From: a virus
Reading direction: 5' to 3' (one strand)
DNA: 23,933 nt
Virus record (IMG/VR): IMGVR_UViG_3300030108_003438
Span: 1-23,933 of that record
Shown one piece after another: positions 1 to 6,356 of the stretch. A program made the translations under genes and the position numbers. Each line of letters opens with the position of its first letter. Positions within the stretch are counted from its first letter, which is position 1. The notes under the pieces were generated by a model. That model was not told the origin of the DNA. It saw only the letters and a program-made list of their open reading frames with translations, and did not search any database.

Positions 1-1
1 A

Positions 2-877
2 TTTCAACAAATAGACTTTACATTATCTAACTCCGTACAGCAGCTTATCAATCTTAAAATGATGTTAGAGCAAACAGCTGGACAAATATCTGGCGTATCA
101 CCTCAACGTGAAGGTGCTGTTGGTCAATATGAATATGTAGGAAACGTACAGCGTAGTGTTGTGCAATCTGCTACAATAACTGAAAGTTGGTTCTATTCAC
201 ATTCACAAGTTAAGAAAAGAGTCTTTGAAAAAGTTTGTAATCTTATGAAAGTATCCTGGGCTAATGGTAAAAAGTCATCATACATATTAGCTGATGGTGC
301 GTATAAATTTTTATCTATTATGCCAGATGTTTCATTACAAGACTATGGTATATTTATTGGAGACTCTGGTAAAGATGATGCTATGCGTCAACAACTACAA
401 GGTATTGCACAAGCTGCTTTACAAGGTGGTCAGGCTACATTACTTGATATTATAAAAGTAATAAAAGCAGATACCTTTACAGAGGCAGAACATATACTTG
501 AACGTGCTATGGAAGAGATTAAGAAAGAACAAGCTGGACAAGCACAACAACAACAAGCTATGATGGAGGCACAACAAGCTGCATCACAAGCTGAGTTTGA
601 AAGACAAGTACAACTTGAACAAATTAAAAACCAAGCTAAAGTTGAGGTTGCTAGAATACAATCAGAAACAGATCTTAAAATAGCAGATATGAAAGATGAT
701 TTAGCTAGAGAAACAACTGATGTTGCACATAATGTTAAGAATAAACAAATATTTTTAACAAAAAGAATGGAAACAGATGAAAAGAAAAATTTAAGTAAAG
801 CACAAAAAGAATCTGAAGAAACATCTGTAAGTCCGCAGCGAAAAGAAAGAGTGCAAAATATAATTAAAAAATCTTAG
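2..877 (+). CDS. Portal protein, C-terminal part (5' end outside window)
   Basis: The reading frame is open from base 2 with no stop, so this is the last 291 residues of a longer protein; the ATG at 59 is internal. The portal is the dodecameric ring through which DNA is packaged and ejected. I recognise the crAss-like portal C-terminus from the segment ISGVSPQREGAVGQYEYVGN followed by an ITESWF helix and a VKKRV helix (about 30-85 residues into the visible part). Next come a beta-like segment ending in DYGIFIGDS, a helical LAQAAL-type region, and a long Gln/Glu/Lys coiled coil (about residues 180-280) with a QAQQQQ run. The context fits: a scaffold-like gene and the capsid gene follow. The coiled-coil tail is typical of portals that protrude into the capsid. 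The family assignment is from memory of the motif pattern. Confidence 0.82.
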   Translation, partial: FQQIDFTLSNSVQQLINLKMMLEQTAGQISGVSPQREGAVGQYEYVGNVQRSVVQSATITESWFYSHSQVKKRVFEKVCNLMKVSWANGKKSSYILADGAYKFLSIMPDVSLQDYGIFIGDSGKDDAMRQQLQGIAQAALQGGQATLLDIIKVIKADTFTEAEHILERAMEEIKKEQAGQAQQQQAMMEAQQAASQAEFERQVQLEQIKNQAKVEVARIQSETDLKIADMKDDLARETTDVAHNVKNKQIFLTKRMETDEKKNLSKAQKESEETSVSPQRKERVQNIIKKS

Positions 878-885
878 TATATTTG
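878..885 (+). promoter_or_regulatory. Possible Bacteroidetes -7 element upstream of the scaffold-like gene
   Basis: TATATTTG matches the TAnnTTTG -7 consensus of Bacteroidetes primary-sigma promoters and starts right after the portal stop codon, 26 nt before the ATG at 912. No TTG is present at the expected -33 position, and the sequence is AT-rich, so a chance match is quite possible. Confidence 0.28.
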
Positions 886-911
886 CAAATTAGGGAACAA
901 ATTATAAAATT

Positions 912-1958
912 ATGTCAGAAGAACAAACAAACTTAGTTGAGGAAGCAGCATCTGCAGAATCAACAACACAAGAACAAGAAACAGTAGAAACAGCAGCAAC
1001 TGAATCAACTGAAGAAAAAAAGTTTGATCCATTAGCTTTTGCTAGTGATCAAATGATGGAACAGTTTCAAGGAAAGTATAATGAGGAAGCTGCAGAAAAA
1101 GTAGAAAATGCACAATCAGAAGAAACAGAAGAATCGACTGATGGATTTTCTTGGGACAGTATTGAAACTGAACAAAAAGAACAAGCTCAACAAGTCCAAG
1201 AAGATGAAGACTGGGATGTCGATCCTCAGCCCGAAGCTGCTAAAGAAACTGAAAGCGTACAGGAGACTGGAGAATTAGACTGGTCTAAGTTTGCAAAAGA
1301 ACTTGGAATACAAGGAGCAAGCAAAGAAGATATTATAAAAGCGTTAAACTCACCATTTGTTGATCAACCAAATAATGAAGCTATTGGTAGAATGAATCAA
1401 TATCTAAATATGAATGATAGAGAATTGATTGGAGCTGAAATGAAAACAGATGGTATGGAAGACTTTGAAATAGAAGAAGCTATTGATAAAATGGAAGATT
1501 CTGGAGTTATGAAACGTGAAGCATATAGAATTAGAAGACAGCTTAAACAAGCTATTGAGCAAGAAAAAACAAAATTCTATAAGCAAAAACAAGAAGAAGA
1601 AATGTCGGCTAAAGAAAAAGTCGCAAGAAATAAAAAAGAATTACAAGGTCACTTAAAAAGTTTAGATACTTTTATGGGTGGTCGTGTAACTAAAGGCCAA
1701 GCGCAAGAGGCCTATAAGTATATTACGTCAGGTAAAATGGCTGAGGATATTTGGAACTCTCATGACAATGCTTCTGAGGTTGCTATGTTTATGCTATTTA
1801 AAGACAAATTTGCTAAAATTTTGCGTAATCAAGGTTTGGAAGATGGTAAAGCATCGATACTAAATGATATTACCTCACCAAGTCTTAGCAGTAAGTCAAG
1901 ACCAAAAACTTCTATAAAGAAGAGTGGATTTGATCCTGCTGCATTTATGAGAGAGTAG
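912..1958 (+). CDS. Putative capsid scaffolding protein
   Basis: A 348-residue protein encoded between portal and major capsid genes, the usual place for a scaffold that guides prohead assembly and is later lost. The first ~120 residues are very acidic and rich in Glu, Gln, Thr and Ala, so probably disordered. Residues about 155-250 are strongly helical and charged (coiled-coil-like). The C-terminus is basic (SKSRPKTSIKKSG) and ends in FDPAAFMRE. The motif FDPxAF occurs twice, at residues 38-43 (FDPLAF) and 340-345 (FDPAAF). The basic helical C-terminus resembles capsid-binding tails of other scaffolds. The ATG at 912 follows an A-rich leader without a Shine-Dalgarno sequence. No protease domain is visible in it. 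Function is inferred from position and composition, not homology. Confidence 0.6.
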   Translation: MSEEQTNLVEEAASAESTTQEQETVETAATESTEEKKFDPLAFASDQMMEQFQGKYNEEAAEKVENAQSEETEESTDGFSWDSIETEQKEQAQQVQEDEDWDVDPQPEAAKETESVQETGELDWSKFAKELGIQGASKEDIIKALNSPFVDQPNNEAIGRMNQYLNMNDRELIGAEMKTDGMEDFEIEEAIDKMEDSGVMKREAYRIRRQLKQAIEQEKTKFYKQKQEEEMSAKEKVARNKKELQGHLKSLDTFMGGRVTKGQAQEAYKYITSGKMAEDIWNSHDNASEVAMFMLFKDKFAKILRNQGLEDGKASILNDITSPSLSSKSRPKTSIKKSGFDPAAFMRE

Positions 1959-2023
1959 CTTTACAAATACAATAGGGCGATGCCCAAAGTTACGTGAAAA
2001 TACTCTGGATAATAAAATAGTGT

Positions 2024-2046
2024 TTAATATTTAAAATTTAGAAAAA
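2024..2046 (+). promoter_or_regulatory. A/T-rich translation leader of the capsid gene
   Basis: The 14-mer TTAATATTTAAAAT (2024-2037) sits 9 nt before the capsid ATG and recurs exactly at 4062-4075, 8 nt before the ATG of the 187-residue gene. Bacteroidetes genes commonly use unstructured A-rich leaders instead of Shine-Dalgarno sites, so this is probably a strong initiation region. No recognisable promoter lies in the 88-nt gap before it. Confidence 0.45.
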
Positions 2047-3618
2047 ATGGCTAAGGTTTATACTGGAACTTATGGTTCTGGAACAACTCCTGAGAATGCT
2101 TTGAACACAGCACTATTGCAATACCCAGAGATTGCAAAAACGTTGATTCAACAGTATCCTCGTTATTCAGCGACTTACCTTATGGAAAGAACAGGTCGCT
2201 TTGCACAAGAAAAAGTCCTAGGTGATAACTCTTTCGAATGGAAGGTTATGGGACGTTATAACGCTCCAACACTTTCAGCTGGTTGGATTTCTACAGATGG
2301 TGTAACATTCGTAGGATCTACTGCTAATAGTGGTGCTTCAACTGCTTCAGGTACTGCGGTAGCTGCTGCTGATGCTGACGGAGACGTTATCTATTTAAGA
2401 GGTGATGGTGACACTTCAGGTCGTACACCAAATTTCTTAAACAAATTTGATATGGTTAGATTCCAATCTGGCGCTGTTGGTCTTGTATTAGAAGATCCAA
2501 CTGCTTCAACTGCACAATCTACTGCTAATGGTGGTATTACTGTAACATCTGCATCTTTTGATATTAAAATCGAAATGATTGATGGTACTGCTAATCCATT
2601 ACAATTAACAGATGTTCATGCAGATGCAATTTTTGCATCAATTGGTTCTGCCTTCCCTAACGGATCTAATGGATCTGATGTAGGTGAAAACTATGTATAT
2701 CCTTCTACTTACAAAAATTACCTTACGACTTCTCGTAAGAAAATTTCTGTATCTGGAAAAGATATTACAGATATTATGTGGATTGAAAACAATGGACATC
2801 GTCTTTGGTACTTTACTAAAGAGCAAATGATGATGGATGAGTTTATGTATCAGCAAGAATTACAAAGATGGTATGGACGTAAGTCTATTACTAATGAGTC
2901 TTCTTCTGTAGCTCGTCCAAGTGCATTGACTTCTAGTCTTAGCGGAACTTCAGGAAGCATGGCTACTTCAGTTATTACTGGAGATGGTTTATTAGCTCAA
3001 ATTGACTCTTCTAACCAAGCTACTTATACTTTAGGTGCTTTAACTGAAGACATCATTACTGAGTTTTTAGCTAAGTTATCTTTGAATACTACACAAGCTG
3101 AAGGAAATGAGTTTGTTGTATTTACTGGTACTGAAGGTCGTTTAGCATTCCACAAAGCAATGAAAGAATTAGTGATCGCTCCATCTGGATCGTTTACTGG
3201 TGGATCTATGGTAGGTGTAAATGGTGATGTTCAGCTTGGTGCTAACTTTACTTCTTACATGGCTATGGGTAATAAAATTACTATTGCTTACTGTCCTGTA
3301 TTTGATGATGCGAATTTACATTCAACTGCATCAGGTACAAATGCTTTTGGTGACAACAGATTAAAAGAGTCTGCAAAAATGGTATTCCTTGATTTCGGTA
3401 GAACAAGTGGTGTTTCTAACATCGAGCTTGTTACTAAAGGAGCTGAAGGAACAAACCGTTCATTTATCAAGAAGTATGTAGCTGGTATGATTAATCCATA
3501 CGATCAATCATCTATGATGGCTGCAAATGCTGATGATAAGTTTGAAGCTCACGTTTTATCTGAGTCTGGAATTATAGTTCGTAACCCGTTATCTTGTGGA
3601 ATCCTTTCTGCAGCATAA
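2047..3618 (+). CDS. Major capsid protein (crAss-like/HK97-fold candidate)
   Basis: A 523-residue protein that forms the icosahedral shell. Supporting features are its place after the portal and scaffold-like genes, its length, an N-terminal helical region (YPEIAKTLIQQYPRYSATYL, residues ~27-46), and a C-terminus IIVRNPLSCGILSAA of the type I associate with crAss-like capsid proteins. A region rich in Ala, Ser, Thr and Gly (residues ~85-190) looks like an added surface domain. Residues ~215-280 hold a helix with the DEFMYQQELQRWYGR pattern. Codon use differs from its neighbours: 11 of 17 Arg codons are CGN, while most neighbouring genes use mainly AGA, as expected for a very highly expressed gene. 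The ATG at 2047 follows an A-rich leader. No cleavage site can be assigned. Confidence 0.8.
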   Translation: MAKVYTGTYGSGTTPENALNTALLQYPEIAKTLIQQYPRYSATYLMERTGRFAQEKVLGDNSFEWKVMGRYNAPTLSAGWISTDGVTFVGSTANSGASTASGTAVAAADADGDVIYLRGDGDTSGRTPNFLNKFDMVRFQSGAVGLVLEDPTASTAQSTANGGITVTSASFDIKIEMIDGTANPLQLTDVHADAIFASIGSAFPNGSNGSDVGENYVYPSTYKNYLTTSRKKISVSGKDITDIMWIENNGHRLWYFTKEQMMMDEFMYQQELQRWYGRKSITNESSSVARPSALTSSLSGTSGSMATSVITGDGLLAQIDSSNQATYTLGALTEDIITEFLAKLSLNTTQAEGNEFVVFTGTEGRLAFHKAMKELVIAPSGSFTGGSMVGVNGDVQLGANFTSYMAMGNKITIAYCPVFDDANLHSTASGTNAFGDNRLKESAKMVFLDFGRTSGVSNIELVTKGAEGTNRSFIKKYVAGMINPYDQSSMMAANADDKFEAHVLSESGIIVRNPLSCGILSAA

Positions 3619-3635
3619 CACAATACTTTTATATT

Positions 3636-3938
3636 ATGGCAAATAGATGTTTTTTATTCGCAGCTGATTCTACAGCTGATATGGTTTGTATAGATAGCGA
3701 TAGAGTAACTGATTTAGAAGTTACTAATGCTACTACGGTTTCTATTAACTATGGTACAAATCAAAATGGTGATGGAAGTATTGTACTTGGTGTTACTAGC
3801 GGTAAAGCTGACGATGTTGTAAAAGAGTTGGGTAGAATTATTCTTCAAGGCGTTGGTGTAATTACTATTGCAGATGATGTTAGTAGTATTTATGCTGTTG
3901 ATGGAATTGAAGAAGTAGATTCAATTGCACACTCTTAA
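3636..3938 (+). CDS. Small structural protein, probable capsid-associated
   Basis: A 100-residue protein starting MANRCFLFAAD. I place the start at the ATG at 3636, 17 nt after the capsid stop, rather than at an upstream alternative codon inside the capsid gene. The sequence alternates short beta-strand-like segments (ATTVSINYG, GSIVLGV, GVITIADD) and is acidic, with no membrane segment or catalytic motif. Position right behind the capsid gene and a similar, expression-adapted codon use suggest a minor capsid or decoration protein. I do not recognise the family. Confidence 0.6.
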   Translation: MANRCFLFAADSTADMVCIDSDRVTDLEVTNATTVSINYGTNQNGDGSIVLGVTSGKADDVVKELGRIILQGVGVITIADDVSSIYAVDGIEEVDSIAHS

Positions 3939-4083
3939 TAACTGAATTTAACGATTAGAGAGGGGTGAAAGGCATACATGCAAACGTTCTCTGAGTAACC
4001 CCTCAATAATCACTTAACTGGTATTAACGGAAGAGAAGCTTAAACGGTAATACCTTAATTATTAATATTTAAAATAAATAGAA
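3939..4083 (+). ncRNA. Structured untranslated segment before the 187-residue gene
   Basis: This 145-nt gap holds two inverted repeats. The first pairs GAGGGGT (3960-3966) with ACCCCTC (3998-4004), with a smaller GCAT/ATGC repeat inside the loop. The second pairs GGTATTA (4020-4026) with TAATACC (4048-4054) across a 21-nt loop. Neither is followed by a T-tract, so they are not classic terminators. They could be a 5' untranslated region, an mRNA stabiliser or a processing site between capsid and decoration genes. I cannot tell whether a separate RNA is made. No tRNA signature is seen. Confidence 0.4.
4062..4083 (+). promoter_or_regulatory. A/T-rich translation leader of the 187-residue gene
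   Basis: Second copy of the 14-mer TTAATATTTAAAAT (4062-4075), 8 nt before the ATG and followed by ATAGAA. The match with the capsid leader in both sequence and spacing points to shared use as an efficient initiation region for two abundant structural proteins. Confidence 0.45.
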
Positions 4084-4647
4084 ATGGCTTTGAAATTTGA
4101 TTTTAGTAAATTACGTTCAGCAGTTAAAAATTTTACAGTTGGTACAGATGTAACAAATGGAACTTTAACAGCTGGCGAAGAGGCAAAATTTACGCCTCAC
4201 ATGAGACTGGCTAGACCAGTAGAAGCAATTAATAATGTTGCTGCTGTGACTAGAACTTTAACTACTGTAGAGTCTGGAACATTGTTTACATTAGACATGT
4301 CTGCTGTTGACAATAATGTTACCATAACTTTACCTGCTGCATCTAGCTCTGCTGGTGTATACTTTGACTTCTGCTTTTTAGTAGATAGTGACGATGATGC
4401 AGATTTTATATTAACTACTGGTGCTGACGCAGTAGATTTTTATGGAACTATAGCTCATGGTGCTGCTAATAGTACAGCTAGAGATATAGATGGTGATGCT
4501 TCTAAGTTAACTATTGACGGAAGTGCTTCTCAAGACCTAGAAGGTATGAGAATAACTTGTTTGTGTGATGGTGCTAACTGGCATTTAACTGGATACAACA
4601 CTGTTGCTATTGCAACTGCTAGTGTAGTATTATCTGCAAGTGCATAA
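4084..4647 (+). CDS. Probable capsid decoration or head-fibre protein
   Basis: A 187-residue protein with a short basic N-terminus (residues 1-20) that could anchor to a capsid, followed by a beta-rich body. Residues ~79-96 (VTITLPAASSSAGVYFDF) and ~154-171 (GMRITCLCDGANWHLTGY) follow a pattern I know from phage fibre and decoration domains: strand, 'ITLPA', Gly-x-Tyr-x-Phe, and a closing 'DGxxWhhxGY'. The C-terminus is a run of small hydrophobic residues (VAIATASVVLSASA). It lies after the capsid genes and before a terminator, with a leader like that of the capsid gene, so it is probably abundant. Exact family not identified; a tail-associated role is less likely given its position. Confidence 0.6.
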   Translation: MALKFDFSKLRSAVKNFTVGTDVTNGTLTAGEEAKFTPHMRLARPVEAINNVAAVTRTLTTVESGTLFTLDMSAVDNNVTITLPAASSSAGVYFDFCFLVDSDDDADFILTTGADAVDFYGTIAHGAANSTARDIDGDASKLTIDGSASQDLEGMRITCLCDGANWHLTGYNTVAIATASVVLSASA

Positions 4648-4664
4648 TTAACAATTTGAGTAAA

Positions 4665-4683
4665 GGAGGGGCTTGTCCCCTCC
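4665..4683 (+). terminator. Hairpin terminator after the capsid/decoration block
   Basis: A perfect 7-bp GC-rich stem, GGAGGGG (4665-4671) with CCCCTCC (4677-4683), encloses the loop CTTGT and is followed by the U-rich stretch ATTATTCTTATATTT. It starts 17 nt after the stop of the 187-residue gene. This is the most convincing terminator in the window. Confidence 0.75.
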
Positions 4684-4703
4684 ATTATTCTTATATTTGC
4701 AAT
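4673..4703 (+). promoter_or_regulatory. Bacteroidetes-type promoter for the 67-residue gene
   Basis: A -7 element TATATTTG (4692-4699) matches TAnnTTTG and ends 4 nt before the ATG at 4704. A possible -33 TTG (4673-4675) lies in the loop of the preceding terminator with a 16-nt spacer, slightly shorter than usual. Because the -7 element normally ends a few bases before the transcription start, the predicted start falls at or beside the A of the ATG, giving a leaderless message. Confidence 0.5.
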
Positions 4704-4907
4704 ATGAATTTAGTTCAGTATTTAAAAAGTTTAGATCCAGAGGGATTTAAAAAAAAGGTTAGGGAGGAAAAACAAAGTAAAAAAGAAAGATTCTTTATTG
4801 GAGGACAAAGTGGCTTCAAATGGAATACACACTCTGGCAATAAAACATGGATAGAAAATGGTAAAATTGTCAAAGAAAAAAAAGGTAAGAAATTACCACC
4901 AAAGTAG
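4704..4907 (+). CDS. Small basic protein of unknown function
   Basis: A 67-residue Lys-rich protein, MNLVQYLKSLDPEGFKKKVR at its N-terminus and ending KKGKKLPPK. I chose the ATG at 4704 because an upstream TTG start would place the terminator hairpin inside the gene, while the ATG lies 4 nt behind a promoter -7 element. The middle (FIGGQSGFKWNTHSGNKTWI) contains aromatic and Gly residues that could form a small fold; the ends are strongly positive, which would allow nucleic acid or scaffold-like contacts. It heads the second transcription block, ahead of connector genes. I do not recognise the family. Confidence 0.55.
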   Translation: MNLVQYLKSLDPEGFKKKVREEKQSKKERFFIGGQSGFKWNTHSGNKTWIENGKIVKEKKGKKLPPK

Positions 4908-4933
4908 GGAGTATTAATTTAATAACTATAAAA

Positions 4934-5620
4934 ATGAAACACACAGTTTTAATAAAAGCAAAAAACCCAGGTAAGTTTAACTATTGTAAGTTTTCTACTT
5001 ATACTGGTCGTGGAGGTTCTAAGATCTCATTAAAAACATTAGACGGAGAAGTATCTACAGGATATGAAATGTTTAGTGCTATCGTAGCATTAGATTTAAA
5101 TGATGAGTATGATAAAAGAGTATTTGATTTTCTTAAAGATCATCCATTAGTAAAAGGGGGTAATTTTGTTTTAGAAGATTTATCAGCTAATGAAAGAAAC
5201 GCAGCTGAAATGTCTTTAGCAAAAGCAGATGCTGTAACTGCAGCAGCTACATTAAGCAAAAAAGAAATAGAAGACTTATGTCACTTAATTGGATTGCATG
5301 GTGATTGGGATGATAACATACGTAAAGCAAAAATTATTGGATATGCTAGCGACAACCCAAATAGATTTCTAGATGCGTTAGATGATAAGGATGCACCAAT
5401 AAAAATATTTATTAGAAAATGTTTATCTAAAGATATTTTTGCAAGAGTAAATGGAGTGTATAAGTATGGTACAGCAACTATTGGCTTAACAGAAGATCAA
5501 GCTGTATTATGGGTAAAAGATAACGCTGATATACACGCATTACTTAAAAACCAATTACGAGGCAATGTGGTAGAAGAAGTAGTAGAAGAAATTGTTGAAC
5601 CAGAAAAAGAAAGTAAATAA
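4934..5620 (+). CDS. Structural-module protein of unknown function
   Basis: A 228-residue protein. The N-terminal third looks like alpha/beta (HTVLIKAKNPGKF... then DKRVFDFLKDHPLVKGGNF, residues ~60-78). Residues ~105-205 are helical with LSKKEIEDLCHLIG and a Lys-rich stretch. The tail is a short acidic repeat of Val and Glu (residues ~212-226). Its stop overlaps the next start by one base (TAATG), so it is likely co-translated with the 213-residue connector protein. That context suggests a head-completion or neck role, but no motif allows a firm call. Confidence 0.55.
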   Translation: MKHTVLIKAKNPGKFNYCKFSTYTGRGGSKISLKTLDGEVSTGYEMFSAIVALDLNDEYDKRVFDFLKDHPLVKGGNFVLEDLSANERNAAEMSLAKADAVTAAATLSKKEIEDLCHLIGLHGDWDDNIRKAKIIGYASDNPNRFLDALDDKDAPIKIFIRKCLSKDIFARVNGVYKYGTATIGLTEDQAVLWVKDNADIHALLKNQLRGNVVEEVVEEIVEPEKESK

Positions 5621-6261
5621 TGAATATACAAGAAGCTCATGATTTGATGGATTTGCTATTAGATAAAGCAGATCAACCATATTTTACAGAAGATGAAAAA
5701 AATATGTTTTTAGATCAAGCCATAGCTTCTTTTATAAATTATCATTATGCAACTTTTGATCAAGAACAAGTGTCTAGAGATGCTTTAATGTATTTTACAG
5801 CTAACTTAGTTGATTTTGATTCAGATAATGAAAATTGGATTGGTAATTCTATGACTTTGCCTGAAAACTATGTTCATTTAATACATTTTAGGATATCTTA
5901 TGATGGTGGTCCATTTAGGGCAGCAAAAATTATAGGAACAAAAGATTTTTGGGATTTAGAACATTCAAGTGATCCTTTTAACAAACCAATAGAAACAAGT
6001 CCATATTGTTATGTAAGAGATCCGCAAGGTGCAACTCCAAAAATATATTTTAGACCAATAGCAACTATAGGATCAGTTGATGCTGTATGTATTGTATTTA
6101 GAGATCATCATGATTGTTTTAGTGATGATAATAACAATACTGTAAGAGAAATATATCAACGAGAAATTATTGATATAGCAATAAGAAAAATGACAGGAAA
6201 TATTGAAGGAGCTAATATTGAGTTCCAACAGATTGAAGCAGAGCAAAGCAAATCAATATAA
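5620..6261 (+). CDS. Probable head-tail connector (ring/adaptor) protein
   Basis: A 213-residue protein. It starts with a helical region of the type seen in head-tail adaptors (IQEAHDLMDLLLDKADQPYF, then DEKNMFLDQAIASFINYHY, residues 3-43). A beta-rich part follows with TLPENYVHLIHFRISY (residues ~79-94) and a KIYFRP strand. It closes with a helix (IYQREIIDIAIRKMTGNIEG, residues ~178-197). This helix-strand-helix layout and the 'LP.dYvHL' signature match connector proteins that dock under the portal in crAss-like and P22-like podoviruses. It lies between a TAATG coupling to the 228-residue gene and a terminator region. Family assignment is by pattern only. Confidence 0.55.
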   Translation: MNIQEAHDLMDLLLDKADQPYFTEDEKNMFLDQAIASFINYHYATFDQEQVSRDALMYFTANLVDFDSDNENWIGNSMTLPENYVHLIHFRISYDGGPFRAAKIIGTKDFWDLEHSSDPFNKPIETSPYCYVRDPQGATPKIYFRPIATIGSVDAVCIVFRDHHDCFSDDNNNTVREIYQREIIDIAIRKMTGNIEGANIEFQQIEAEQSKSI

Positions 6262-6275
6262 AGAGCTTTTTGCTC
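6241..6275 (+). terminator. Hairpin spanning the stop codon of the 213-residue gene
   Basis: GAGCAAAGC (6241-6249) pairs with GC-TT-TTTGCTC (6265-6275), leaving two bulged T residues. The stem starts inside the last codons and closes just after the TAA. It could end or stabilise the upstream transcript. A shorter alternative hairpin, GAGC/GCTC around TTTTT, uses the same 3' arm. Confidence 0.4.
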
Positions 6276-6281
6276 CCTGCG

Positions 6282-6327
6282 CAATAATAGGCTATATCAT
6301 CTTAGGGTGTGAGGCCTATTGTTGTTT
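6282..6327 (+). terminator. Probable terminator before the 299-residue gene
   Basis: CAATAATAGGC (6282-6292) pairs with GCCTATTGTTG (6314-6324) as an 11-bp stem with one G-U wobble. The loop is 21 nt, and TTTAAT follows. The loop is long for a classic intrinsic terminator and the T-tract short, but the position between two genes and right before a promoter supports a boundary role. Confidence 0.5.
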
Positions 6328-6356
6328 AATAGAAGATTTTAGATTACTTTTGTAGT
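6322..6356 (+). promoter_or_regulatory. Bacteroidetes-type promoter for the tail gene block
   Basis: TTG (6322-6324) and TACTTTTG (6345-6352) match the -33 and -7 (TAnnTTTG) elements with a 20-nt spacer, within the normal range. The -7 element ends 4 nt before the ATG at 6357, the same spacing as the promoter at 4692-4703, so the transcript should be leaderless or nearly so. The -33 TTG is the last part of the preceding hairpin's 3' arm. Confidence 0.6.

Noticed and set aside
1975-1985. Short GGGC-GAT-GCCC hairpin between the scaffold-like and capsid genes
   Set aside because: Only 4 bp with a 3-nt loop and no T-tract; too weak to call a terminator.
3594-3635. Upstream start of the 100-residue gene inside the capsid gene
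   Set aside because: It would need a non-ATG start overlapping the capsid C-terminus; the ATG at 3636 gives a natural MANRCFLF start just after the capsid stop.
4656-4703. N-terminal extension of the 67-residue gene from an upstream TTG
   Set aside because: The extension would run through the terminator hairpin and the promoter -7 element; the ATG at 4704 is better supported.
6262-6356. Possible tRNA or small RNA gene in the 95-nt gap
   Set aside because: No cloverleaf or TTCRA-like arm; the inverted repeats and promoter elements explain the gap.
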